Assembly (NCBI GenBank): GCA_017501645.1
Contig: JAFVWN010000042.1
Location: 1-41,248, forward strand
From: Clostridia bacterium
GTDB lineage: Bacteria; Bacillota; Clostridia; Christensenellales; UBA1242
DNA: 41,248 nt
Reading direction: 5' to 3'
Below, piece after piece: positions 15,650 to 25,000 of this stretch (positions are counted from its first letter, which is position 1; every line of letters begins with the position of its first letter). The position numbers and the translations under genes are program-made. Below the pieces are notes generated by a model that was not told where the DNA came from, ran no database searches, and saw only the letters and a program-made list of their open reading frames with translations.

Positions 15650-15680
15650 AAAAAAGAAAGGTTAAAAAACCTTTCTTTTA
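15650..15680 (-). terminator. Intrinsic terminator of valS
   Basis: AAAAGAAAGG / CCTTTCTTTT with an A-rich loop, 10 bases after the valS stop. Confidence 0.85.
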
Positions 15681-15689
15681 ATGTAACAA

Positions 15690-18293
15690 TTATTTTAGCG
15701 AATTAAGTTTTGAATTAAGATTTAAGAGAGTTTTTTGGTTAACCTCAAGTTTGTTCTTTTCTGTTTCTACTAAACTTGCAGGTGCTTTTTCTACAAATCT
15801 TGGGTTAGATAGCATTTTTTCGCTTCTATCAACCTCGAATTGAACTCTTTTAATTTCTGCTTCAAGTTCCTTGATAAGCTCTTCTTTGTCTTTTTTCTCA
15901 TCTAAAAGAACAAATTCTCCAAGAGGTGAATATACAACCTTTCCGTCACCCTTTTCACTTGTAAGATTTACAAGTGCAAGTTTTTCAATTTCGCTTGCGT
16001 TTGAACCAAGAGATTCAATATCGCCATAGTAAACATCACTCTTAACATTAGAAGCAATCTTTGCCTCATTTTTTGCATTACGAATAAGCTTAATAGCCTC
16101 AACAACCTTATCTTGCATTGCAAACTCTTCTTTATAAGAAGAAACAGAGAATGTTGTAGGAAAACTTGAAATCATAATACTTTCAGCATTGTTTTCTAAT
16201 GGTTTCAAATTTTTGTAAATATATTCAGTTACAAATGGAATAAACGGATGAAGAACTTTAAGAATGTTATCAAACACATAGGCTAAAATACTTACTGTAT
16301 TTTGCTTATCTTCCCCACCTTTATAAATTGCAGGTTTACAAAGTTCAATATACCAGTCACAGAATTCATTCCAAGCAAAGTTATAAATATTTGAAAGAGC
16401 CATACCAACATCAAATTTTTCTAAGTTGTTAGTAACTGTTTTAATAATGTTTGAAAGCTTAGTCAAAATCCATTTATCTTTAGTTTCTTTCTTAGTTTTG
16501 TTAATAGGAAGAATATCAACATCTTGACTATGAAGTGAAATAAACTTACTTGCGTTCCAAATCTTGTTAATGAATGCACGAGCATTATCCACTTTAGTCA
16601 TAGAGAATCTTGAGTCAAGACCAAGCGCCATATCCTTAATAAGAGCAATTCTAAGAGCGTCTGCACCATATTTTTCACTTACTTCAAGAGGGTCTACGCC
16701 ATTACCCAAACTCTTACTCATTTTTCTTCCAATTTCATCACGAACCAAACCGTGAATTAGGCAATTTCTAAATGGAGTTTTACCTGCACATTCAAATCCC
16801 ATATAAACCATCTTAGTTGCCCATTGAGTAAGAATATCATAACCAGTTACAAGCACATTGGTTGGATAGAAATACTCAAGTTCTTCAGTCTTATCAGGCC
16901 AGCCAAGAGTTGAGAATGGCCAAAGTGCAGAACTAAACCAAGTATCAAGAACATCACTGTCTTGAGTTAAATGAGTATGTCCACACTTTTCACATTTTTC
17001 AGGCATAGATTTTGCAGCCATTATATGCTTGCACTTATCACAATAGTAGATAGGAATTCTATGTCCTGTCCAAATTTGACGAGAAATACACCAGTCTTGA
17101 ATGTTTTCAAGCCAGTGGAAATAGTTTTTATCAAAACGCTTAGGGTGAATTTTAAGCTCACCATCTTTAACAACCTTGATTGCAGGTTTAACAAGTTCAT
17201 CCATTTTAACAAACCATTGCTCTGTAATCATTGGTTCAATAGCAGTTTTACATCTTTCACAATGCCCTACACTGTGAGTATAAGGCTCTACCTTTTCTAG
17301 TAACCCTTGCTTTTTAAGTTCTTCTTCAACTTTTGCTCTTGCTTCAAGAAGTGAAAGACCAACAAAATCTTTTCCGCTTGCAGAAGTCATTTTTCCTTCT
17401 TTGTCAATAACAGAAATAAGCTCTAAGTTATGACGCTTACCAACTTCATAGTCATTAGGGTCGTGAGCAGGAGTAATTTTAACCATACCTGTCCCAAACT
17501 CACACTCTACATAATCATCAGCAATAACAGGAATTTCTCTGTCTGTTAAAGGAAGTTTGAGCATTTTGCCAACAATGTTTTTATATCTTTTATCTCTAGG
17601 GTTAACAGCAACTGCTGTATCACCAAAAAGAGTTTCTGGTCTTGTTGTTGCAACTACAATATGTCCACTTCCATCAGCAAATGGATACTTAATGTGCCAC
17701 ATTCCACCCTTTTCATCACTGTAAACAACTTCATCATCACTGATAACTGATTTACAATGAATACACCAGTGAGTTTGTCTTGTTCCACGATAAATTAGGC
17801 CTTTGTTATAAAGTTTAATAAATGCCTCAAGAACTGCTTTTGTACTCTTTTCATCCATTGTGAAACGATATCTATCCCAATCAGCAGAAAAACCAAGGGT
17901 TTTAAATTGAGTCATAATTCTATTTCCATAGAAGTTATACCAAGCCCAAGCTTCTTTATCAAACTCTTCTCTTCCAATGCCCTCTTTAGTCTTACCCTCT
18001 TTTGCAAGCTTTTCTACAAGTTTATGTTCTGTTGCAAGAGCTGCGTGGTCAGCACCAGGAAGCCATAAAGCAGAATATCCTTGCATTCTTTTAAATCTTG
18101 TTAAAATATCTTGATAAGTCATATCAAGAGCGTGCCCAATGTGTGCCTGACTTGTAACATTTGGCGGTGGCATAATAATACAAAATGGTTTTTTATTTTT
18201 ATCTATTTTTGCAGAGAAGTACTTTTTTTCTTCCCATTCTTTGTATATCTTTTCCTCAAACTCCTGAGGTTCATAAGTTTTCTTGTCAAACAT
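15690..18293 (-). CDS. valS: Valyl-tRNA synthetase
   Basis: 867 residues, class Ia. The HIGH motif is at residues 51-54 (PNVTSQAHIGHAL), the KMSKS loop near 520 (GRKMSKSLGNGVDP), and the editing domain between them contains ATTRPETLFGDTAVAV and the conserved HDPNDYEVG. Two CxxC zinc knuckles (WCIHCK; CERC; YCDKCK...CEKCGHT) are visible. The anticodon-binding domain and the C-terminal coiled coil typical of ValRS (RVQFEVDRSEKMLSNPRFVE) complete the protein. It charges tRNA-Val and edits Thr-tRNA. The ATG follows AGGAGAAAATT. There is no T-box leader immediately upstream; the gene lies 9 bases after the small membrane protein gene and may be co-transcribed with it. Confidence 0.97.
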   Translation of the reverse strand: MFDKKTYEPQEFEEKIYKEWEEKKYFSAKIDKNKKPFCIIMPPPNVTSQAHIGHALDMTYQDILTRFKRMQGYSALWLPGADHAALATEHKLVEKLAKEGKTKEGIGREEFDKEAWAWYNFYGNRIMTQFKTLGFSADWDRYRFTMDEKSTKAVLEAFIKLYNKGLIYRGTRQTHWCIHCKSVISDDEVVYSDEKGGMWHIKYPFADGSGHIVVATTRPETLFGDTAVAVNPRDKRYKNIVGKMLKLPLTDREIPVIADDYVECEFGTGMVKITPAHDPNDYEVGKRHNLELISVIDKEGKMTSASGKDFVGLSLLEARAKVEEELKKQGLLEKVEPYTHSVGHCERCKTAIEPMITEQWFVKMDELVKPAIKVVKDGELKIHPKRFDKNYFHWLENIQDWCISRQIWTGHRIPIYYCDKCKHIMAAKSMPEKCEKCGHTHLTQDSDVLDTWFSSALWPFSTLGWPDKTEELEYFYPTNVLVTGYDILTQWATKMVYMGFECAGKTPFRNCLIHGLVRDEIGRKMSKSLGNGVDPLEVSEKYGADALRIALIKDMALGLDSRFSMTKVDNARAFINKIWNASKFISLHSQDVDILPINKTKKETKDKWILTKLSNIIKTVTNNLEKFDVGMALSNIYNFAWNEFCDWYIELCKPAIYKGGEDKQNTVSILAYVFDNILKVLHPFIPFVTEYIYKNLKPLENNAESIMISSFPTTFSVSSYKEEFAMQDKVVEAIKLIRNAKNEAKIASNVKSDVYYGDIESLGSNASEIEKLALVNLTSEKGDGKVVYSPLGEFVLLDEKKDKEELIKELEAEIKRVQFEVDRSEKMLSNPRFVEKAPASLVETEKNKLEVNQKTLLNLNSKLNSLK

Positions 18294-18302
18294 AATTTTC
18301 TC

Positions 18303-18515
18303 CTAAATGTTAATCATACTTTGAAAGATTGCGAAAGCGATAGATGCCATCAAAACAACATATCCAATAAGTTTTGTTCTTAAAACTTTTCTTTCCGCAA
18401 CTTCTGCAGTGTTTTTCTTTTTACTTACAAAAAATTTAGCACCAAATGCAAGAACAAGTCCAACCGCTAAACAAACAAATACAAGCACTATTAAAATAAT
18501 TCTTAAAACTCTCAT
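18303..18515 (-). CDS. Small two-helix membrane protein
   Basis: 70 residues from an ATG with a full AGGAGG. Two hydrophobic segments (residues 4-26 and 49-66) are joined by a basic, charged loop (KKKNTAEVAERKVLRTK), which suggests a hairpin in the membrane with a cytoplasmic loop. It lies 8 bases after the 18524-19141 gene and 9 bases before valS, so the three probably form one transcript. I do not recognise a family. Confidence 0.75.
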   Translation of the reverse strand: MRVLRIILIVLVFVCLAVGLVLAFGAKFFVSKKKNTAEVAERKVLRTKLIGYVVLMASIAFAIFQSMINI

Positions 18516-18523
18516 ATTTCCTC

Positions 18524-19141
18524 CTATTCAACAATATGCTCAGTGTCGTGATTTAAAGCAACATGTTCGTCAATCTCTTTTTCTTGCGGTGTCACATTTT
18601 CTTCTTCTGTCTCATCATCCTTCCCCTTCAAAGGGACGACCGCAAACACAATCTTTAACACAAACACAATACTTGCAGTAATGACTGCAACAATTGGCAT
18701 AGCAATGTGGAATGCCTTTGTATAGAAAAAGTAAGGACAAATCACAACCATAAACAAACAGTTAAGTAATCTTGCGAGCCTTCTTGCAAGCCTTCTTTTT
18801 TCTTTACTGTTTCTCATAAACAAATCAACCACAAAAGACAACGCAAGAATTGATATTGTAGCAATCATAAAAGCAACATCTTGTCCATAGTAAATAATAG
18901 TCCCCACAGCCAAGACATTAAAAGCATCTGCCACATACACTGAGTAACGATACAAATCAATGTAAGTCGAATTATATTTTCTATCAAGGAATGTAAAAGC
19001 AACTTCTGTTGCAAGGTAAACAAAATAAATTGCACCACCAATTAACTGTCCGCCAAAAAATACTGTTCCTGCAAATATCAAAAACAGAGTTACAGACAGG
19101 CTAAAAAGTATTTTAGAAATAATGCTAGACTTTGTTCCCAT
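18524..19141 (-). CDS. Multi-pass membrane protein, function unknown
   Basis: 205 residues with five or six hydrophobic segments (about 8-28, 30-50, 62-82, 85-103, 122-140, 145-170), a basic loop RNSKEKRRLARRLAR near residues 110-124, and an acidic soluble C-terminal tail (DDETEEENVTPQEKEIDEH). ATG follows AAGGGGG. First gene of the run leading into valS. Nothing in it identifies a substrate or enzyme. A transporter-like or stress membrane protein are both possible. Confidence 0.7.
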   Translation of the reverse strand: MGTKSSIISKILFSLSVTLFLIFAGTVFFGGQLIGGAIYFVYLATEVAFTFLDRKYNSTYIDLYRYSVYVADAFNVLAVGTIIYYGQDVAFMIATISILALSFVVDLFMRNSKEKRRLARRLARLLNCLFMVVICPYFFYTKAFHIAMPIVAVITASIVFVLKIVFAVVPLKGKDDETEEENVTPQEKEIDEHVALNHDTEHIVE

Positions 19142-19168
19142 AAATCCCCCTTATATATAATCTTGTCT

Positions 19169-19197
19169 ATTATAACACTAAGTTAACCAATTTTTAA
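19169..19197 (-). promoter_or_regulatory. Candidate promoter of the membrane-protein/valS run
   Basis: On the minus strand TATAAT (19169-19174) with a weak TTAAAA -35 (19192-19197) at 17 bp. Two GTTAAC palindromes (19182 and 19207) lie in this divergent region and could be regulator sites. Confidence 0.4.
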
Positions 19198-19207
19198 AGT
19201 GTTTTTG

Positions 19208-19237
19208 TTAACAAATTTATAAAAAAATGAATAAAAT
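19208..19237 (+). promoter_or_regulatory. Candidate promoter of the ABC importer operon
   Basis: TTAACA (19208-19213), 18-bp spacer, TAAAAT (19232-19237), 30 bp before the start. No riboswitch-like sequence is visible in the 126-bp divergent region. Confidence 0.4.
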
Positions 19238-19267
19238 GCAGTGTGAAACTAAAAAAAGGAGGAAAAA

Positions 19268-20266
19268 ATGAAAAAATTTATAACATTATTGCTCTGCTTC
19301 TTTATGTTAGGCACTTCTTCACTTGTATTTGTAGCCTGCAAAAATGATACAGATGTAATAAGATTAAATGAAGTTACACACAGCGTATTCTACGCCCCAC
19401 TCTATGCAGCTATTAATCTTGGCTATATGGAAGAAGAAGGTATAAAAATAGAACTTGAAAATGGTCAAGGAAGCGACAAGAGTATGGCTGCTCTTTTGTC
19501 AAACAACGCAGACATTGCTCTTCTTGGAGCTGAAACTGTTATCTATGTTGCTTCTCAAGGTAGCACAGACCACCCAATGATTTTTGGTCAACTTACAAAA
19601 AGAGACGGCTCTTTCCTTGTTTCTAAAACAAACGAAAAAGAGACTTTTGACTGGAGCACATCACTTCAAAACAAAAAAGTAATTGCAGGTCGAAGAGGCG
19701 GTCTTCCAGCTATGACTTTTGAATGGGTTGTAAACAGCGTTGGACTATACCACGGAACAAACATAACTCTTGACACAGAAACATCTTTTGCTATGCAAGT
19801 TCCAGTTTTTGACACCCCTGACGGTGGAGATTACTGCACAATGTTTGAACCAACAGCAACAGAGTATGAAGAATCTGGTAGAGGTTATATCGTTGCATCC
19901 GTTGGTGAATATAGTGGCGAAATCCCATATACAACATTTATGGCAAAACCATCATATATAGCAAAAAACAAAGACAAGATTGAAGGCTTTTTAAGAGCAA
20001 TCAAAAAAGCTTATGTTTATCTTATGACTCATAGTGATGAAGATGGTGCAAAGGCTCTTGTTAAGTCTTTTGACGGTTCTACTGTTGAATCTCTTGCAAA
20101 AGCTGTAAAAAGCTATAAAGAGATTGATGCGTGGTGTTCTTCACCAGCGATGACAAGCACTTCTTACAGAAAACTTCTTGAAGTTCTTAACAATGCAGGA
20201 GAACTTGACGGAACAGTCGCTATGAATGATGTTGTAGACAACACATTTGCTCTAAATGTAACATAA
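19268..20266 (+). CDS. ABC importer substrate-binding lipoprotein, NMT1/SsuA/ThiY type
   Basis: 332 residues with a lipoprotein signal peptide ending FVAC (Cys24). The mature part follows the NMT1/THI5-like periplasmic-binding fold: NEVTHSVFYAPLYAAINLGY near the N-terminus, then LLSNNADIALLGAETVIY, then GRRGGLPAMTFEWVV. Such proteins bind sulfonates, nitrate, pyrimidine thiamine precursors or related small molecules. The clostridial subgroup with this SVFYAP...GSFLVSK pattern has no firmly known ligand that I can name. AAAAGGAGG precedes the ATG. First gene of a three-gene operon with ATPase and permease. The lack of a thiamine-pyrophosphate-riboswitch-like leader gives no support for a thiamine role. 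Confidence 0.88.
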   Translation: MKKFITLLLCFFMLGTSSLVFVACKNDTDVIRLNEVTHSVFYAPLYAAINLGYMEEEGIKIELENGQGSDKSMAALLSNNADIALLGAETVIYVASQGSTDHPMIFGQLTKRDGSFLVSKTNEKETFDWSTSLQNKKVIAGRRGGLPAMTFEWVVNSVGLYHGTNITLDTETSFAMQVPVFDTPDGGDYCTMFEPTATEYEESGRGYIVASVGEYSGEIPYTTFMAKPSYIAKNKDKIEGFLRAIKKAYVYLMTHSDEDGAKALVKSFDGSTVESLAKAVKSYKEIDAWCSSPAMTSTSYRKLLEVLNNAGELDGTVAMNDVVDNTFALNVT

Positions 20267-20285
20267 TAAACAAGGAGAAAAAACT

Positions 20286-21041
20286 ATGGAGAATTTGCTT
20301 GAAATACAAAATGTTTGCTTAACCTATCATTCTCCAGCGAGTGAAACAGAAGCTCTAAAAGAACTAAACCTAAGCATAAAAGAGGGTGAATTTATAAGCA
20401 TTGTTGGGCCTAGCGGTTGCGGTAAAACAACTATCCTTTCTTTAATTGCTGGAATTTTAAAACCAACCAGCGGTAATATTTTTATTCGTGGTGAAAAAAT
20501 AGAAAAACCCGGATTTCACACAGGATATATGTTTCAGCGAGACAACCTTTTTGAATGGCTTAACATATGGAAAAATGTAACCCTTGGACTAAACTTTAAA
20601 AAACGAAACAATGAAGAGAATAAATCTTACGCTAAAGAGCTTATTGAAAAATACGGACTTGGAGAATTTATTCGCCACTACCCTACAGAACTTTCGGGAG
20701 GAATGAGACAAAGAGTTGCACTTATTAGAACATTATGTCTAAAACCCGATTTATTATTACTAGACGAACCTTTTTCTGCTCTCGATTATCAAACCAGACT
20801 TAATGTTCAAGATGATGTTTCTTTAGTAATCAAAAAAGAAAAAAAGACCGCTATTTTAGTTACTCACGATATAAGTGAAGCAATAGCTATGAGCTCAAAA
20901 ATAATTGTTCTTACACCAAGACCAGCAACGATAAAAAGTATAATAACCCTTGATTTTGACCCAAAACTTACACCTTTTGAAAGAAGAAAAGAAAAATCCT
21001 TCAACACATATTTTAATAAAGTTTGGGAGGAATTGGTATGA
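20286..21041 (+). CDS. ABC importer ATP-binding protein, SsuB/TauB type
   Basis: 251 residues. Walker A GPSGCGKTT (about 42-50), Q-loop in MFQRDNLFEWLN, signature LSGGMRQRVAL (about 138-148), Walker B LLLLDEPFSALD (about 157-168) and switch His in LVTHDISEA are all intact, so it should be an active ATPase. The FEWLN after the Q-loop and the IKSIITLDF C-terminal strand fit the nitrate/sulfonate/taurine subfamily. AAGGAG before the ATG; the stop overlaps the permease start (ATGA), indicating coupled translation. Confidence 0.95.
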   Translation: MENLLEIQNVCLTYHSPASETEALKELNLSIKEGEFISIVGPSGCGKTTILSLIAGILKPTSGNIFIRGEKIEKPGFHTGYMFQRDNLFEWLNIWKNVTLGLNFKKRNNEENKSYAKELIEKYGLGEFIRHYPTELSGGMRQRVALIRTLCLKPDLLLLDEPFSALDYQTRLNVQDDVSLVIKKEKKTAILVTHDISEAIAMSSKIIVLTPRPATIKSIITLDFDPKLTPFERRKEKSFNTYFNKVWEELV

Positions 21042-21850
21042 AAAAACAAAAGCAAAACTATTCAATTTCTCATAAAAAATATCTAAAATCATTGTTAATC
21101 AAAAAGGTATCAATACACATTTCAAGGATATTATTACTTGTGTTACTTTTAGGTGCTTGGGAACTCTGTGCAAGTCTAAATATTATTGACCCTTTTATAA
21201 CCTCATCACCGTCAAGAATAATAAAACAAATATCTTTTTTGGTGCAAGATGGAGTTTTATTTCATCACTCTTGGGTAACACTGTATGAGACACTTCTAGC
21301 CTTTGCAATCAGCACAATTGCAGGAACGCTAATAGCCTTAGTTCTATATATTATCCCTGCTGTAAGAAAGGTCTTAGAACCCTATCTTATAATATTAAAC
21401 AGTTTACCCAAAATTGCACTTGGCCCACTTATTATTGTTTGGATGGGAACAGGGACAAAAGCTATAGTAATGATGGGTATTTTGATTTGTATTATCATTA
21501 CAACCATTTCTATGCTTAACGGATATATTTCTGTTCCAAAAGAAAAGATTTTGCTTATGAAAACTATGGGAGCTTCAGGGTTTCAAATACTAACAAGACT
21601 TGTTGTTCCTGCAAGTTTTAGCGACTTTATATCAGTATTAAAAATTAATGTTGGTATGAGTTGGGTTGGTGTTGTTATGGGCGAATACCTAACAAGTAAA
21701 GCAGGCCTTGGATACCTCATAGTTTATGGCGGTCAGGTATTCAAACTTGACCTTGTAATGAGTGCAATTGTAGTACTTTGTATCCTTGCTGGGCTTATGT
21801 ACGGCTTAGTTGCTCTATTAGAAATGTATATTAACAAAAAAAGAACATAA
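21038..21850 (+). CDS. ABC importer permease, SsuC type
   Basis: 270 residues from ATG 21038, which overlaps the ATPase stop (ATGA) and follows GGGAGGAATT; a longer frame begins at 21023. About six membrane helices and the BPD_transp_1 coupling segment (TMGASGFQILTRLVVPASF, about 173-191), with LNSLPKIALGPLIIVWMG typical of nitrate/sulfonate permeases. A single permease gene implies a homodimer with two copies of the ATPase. Confidence 0.93.
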   Translation: MKKQKQNYSISHKKYLKSLLIKKVSIHISRILLLVLLLGAWELCASLNIIDPFITSSPSRIIKQISFLVQDGVLFHHSWVTLYETLLAFAISTIAGTLIALVLYIIPAVRKVLEPYLIILNSLPKIALGPLIIVWMGTGTKAIVMMGILICIIITTISMLNGYISVPKEKILLMKTMGASGFQILTRLVVPASFSDFISVLKINVGMSWVGVVMGEYLTSKAGLGYLIVYGGQVFKLDLVMSAIVVLCILAGLMYGLVALLEMYINKKRT

Positions 21851-21988
21851 TTTGTAAATTTTAGAAAATTACACATCAAAAAAATACAAATTATTACAAA
21901 ATTCATAAATATTAAAACTCTAAAAAATAATATATTCATAAAAATTAAAAAATAAAGCATTAATAATTATATTATTTTATTAAGACAC

Positions 21989-22022
21989 AAAAAACCACCT
22001 CACTTTTCGTGAGGTGGTTTTG
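21989..22022. terminator. Bidirectional terminator, ABC operon and large surface-protein gene
   Basis: AAAACCACCTCAC / GTGAGGTGGTTTT with a TTTTC loop, just after the stop of the 22028 gene and 140 bp after the permease. The 140 bp between the permease and this hairpin are AT-rich with nothing recognisable. Confidence 0.88.
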
Positions 22023-22027
22023 TACTA

Positions 22028-25000
22028 CTAATAAACGGTAAATGTGTATGGGCTTGACGCTGTTCCATTACCTCCTGTAAATTTAAGTTTTGAAGTTAAT
22101 GTAATAATTGGTCTAAATCCCAATGTTACATCTCTATCATTTTGCATACCTGCAAGATAATACTCTTGTAAAGTTCTATAATCAACCGTTCCACTGGTTG
22201 TAAGAGTTCTTACTTGACCTTTTGTTCCCCAAGATACTCCCTCAATTCTTCTTGACGCCAACCAAACTTCTCCATCTGTTTGAACAAGAGAGTTGGCAAT
22301 CAAATGATTAACATCAGCCTCATAATTTCTATCCACATATGGATCATTAACCATATCCCACGAAGCAGAAACTGAATGAACACTTGAAGAAGTGTATCCA
22401 AGAGGTCTTGCACTAACTGCATATGTACCGTTTAAATATTCTTGTGCTTTAGTATACATAGTCCCTACGCAATCTTCATAGCCAGCGTCTTTCCTCAATT
22501 CTAAACCACCAGAAACACTTCCTGTACTAATAACCTGTATTGCCGTACTAGTGTTGTACATTATTCTCCAGTCTGTATGCCCTCCTCCAGAATAACTTAT
22601 ATAAGCACCTATTGGAACTATAACGGTGACAGTATAAGTTTTTGAAATTGCAGTATAATTTGTTGATTCTGCTATCCCAATTGTTATTGTTGCTGAATCC
22701 AACAATCCTGTCGGTGTTATTGTCACAATGTTTCCATTTGCAGAAGCCGTTGCAACAGTGTCTTTTGATGTAGAAGTAATAAGCCCTGTTGGTGCATTTG
22801 TTGTTGCTGTAACACTTGCAGTATATCCATAATTAACAGTTCCACTTGTCGCAGACAAACTTAATGTTGAAACCACTTTATTTATTTGTACCGTTGCTGT
22901 TCCATAAATACTATCGCAACCATATTTGCTTATTTTATAGTATGTTGTATGTGTTCCGGCATTTACAAATGTTGGATTTGTTGAAGTATACGAACCGTTA
23001 GTCTTTGAATATGTAACAGTACCACCTTGAGAATTTGTAATAGTTGCACTATATGCATTTCCATCATAGGTTCCAGTATAATTTGTAACATTTGCAACTA
23101 AAGTACCTTTTGTAACTGTAACCTTATAAGTTGCACTTGTAGCATTATAATTTGTTGTTGACGCACTTGTAACTGTAATTGTTGCTGTCGCTCCAACTGC
23201 AGGTACAGTTCCTGTATTTACAAAGTCTGTTAAGTTCTCATCACACCATTCTTTACTTGGCTCATTACCAGCACCAAATAAAGCTGTTAAATCAATCATC
23301 ATAAGCCCATCAATCCAAGTAGTGTTTGATGAATTGACAACAAAGGTACGAACGACATAAGAACTTGCATTTAGACAATCAATTGTAACAATACCACTAA
23401 TCATTGTCCAGTTGCCATAGTTGCCATTATTATATCCAAATACCCAGTTAAGACCAACACCGTCACCGCCAAAGATTTCAAACCTACAGTCTGCAGGATT
23501 ATTAGCCCCACTAGTCTTAATATACTCTCTACCATAGTACTTATGCCCTACAATAGGAGTACTTATCGCAGTGGATGCAACGGTTGTTCCTGTGAGTTTT
23601 AATGATTGATTTCCTTGATACTTAACAGAAGTATCCGCAACCGCACCATTCCACTTAGACAAGTCCTCAAAACCACCTTGTGGAAGTAAGTTTGTTGCAG
23701 TTATTGATCCAGGTTTTAATGTTATTGTATTTCCGCTTATTGTAGCCCCTACAATGCCATTATTTGAAGAAGATACACTTAGTGAACCTCCCGACAAGTT
23801 GCCTGTAACACTGAATGAACCACCATCAGCATAGCTTGCATTTCCGCTTGTACCTGATAATGTAATGCTTCCGTCAGCCTTGTTAACAGTAAGGTTATAT
23901 GTTGCAGAAGCACTATTATAGTTTGCTGTTGCAGCACTTGTCACTGTGATTGTTGCAGTTCCAACAGTATTAGTTGATGTAATTGTTACTGTTGTTCCAC
24001 TTATTGATACACTAGCAACATTTGAATTTGAAGATGTTGCGCTTAATGCTCCTCCTGACGAATTTGTACTTACCGAAGTAGTTATCGAGCCTTTATATTT
24101 TATAGTTCCACTAGTGCTTGATAGTACAACTGAACCTGGAGCTTTTGCAATTGACCAAGAAACAGTTTTTGCAGAAGAACTTCCATCGCTCCAAACAAAT
24201 CCTGTTTTTAATCCAAATGATGCATTATAAGAGCCTGCATTTGTTCCTGAAGTCGTTCCACCTATTGTTAAAGCTGTTGTAGAATAATTATTCCAAGCAG
24301 GTGTTTGTGTTTTTTGATTATAAGTCAATGTACCTTTTTGTGTTGGAACATCTATTGCTATTTTATTTACAGAAATGTTTTGAGTTGCTGTCTTAGTCAC
24401 ACCATTTTCTGTGTATGATATAGTAACTGAAGTCATTCCTGCAATTAAATTCTTACCGTTTGTTACAGTATATCCCATTGCAGACTTTGTCACTCCTGCA
24501 ACAAATGAACCAGAACCGCTATTTGAATAGAACACATTATTCACTTTATCATATAAACCAACCACACCATTTGCCTTTTTACAAGGTACAAAATCTCTTA
24601 TTAAAGTTCCATTTGCATCATAAGCTTTGCAACCATAAAGTTTAGCTTTACATAAATATTCGCCACCAATGGCAAATAGTTGATATTCTTTACTTGAAAC
24701 ATCTGTAACACCCAACCCCATTGTTCCTTTGCCTACAACGGTTAATCTATGCGTTGAATTTATTCCATAAGTGTGAATTACCGTATCTCTTTCCCCGCCT
24801 TGAACATTCATATACGCCCAAGTAGCGACACCATAATTACCATCAACTTGAACACCCCAATACTCTGCACCGCTTCCGCCATAACCCATAAGTTGCCTTG
24901 TGTTAAGGTTGGTGAATTGAATATCGAGTTCCCACTCTGCTCCACCGATAACTCCTGTTTTAATATACTGAGTTCCTGTTGCTTCAATATATTCAAGTTC

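Noticed and set aside
15600..15650. Spo0A box upstream of spo0A
   Set aside because: TTGTCGAT at about 15630 differs from TTGTCGAA and stands alone; too weak to annotate.
18294..18302. T-box leader before valS
   Set aside because: Only 9 bp separate valS from the preceding gene, and no T-box sequence is seen in the upstream divergent region.
19142..19267. Thiamine-pyrophosphate riboswitch before the ABC importer
   Set aside because: The region is only 126 bp, AT-rich, and lacks the CTGAGA and ACCTG-type conserved parts.
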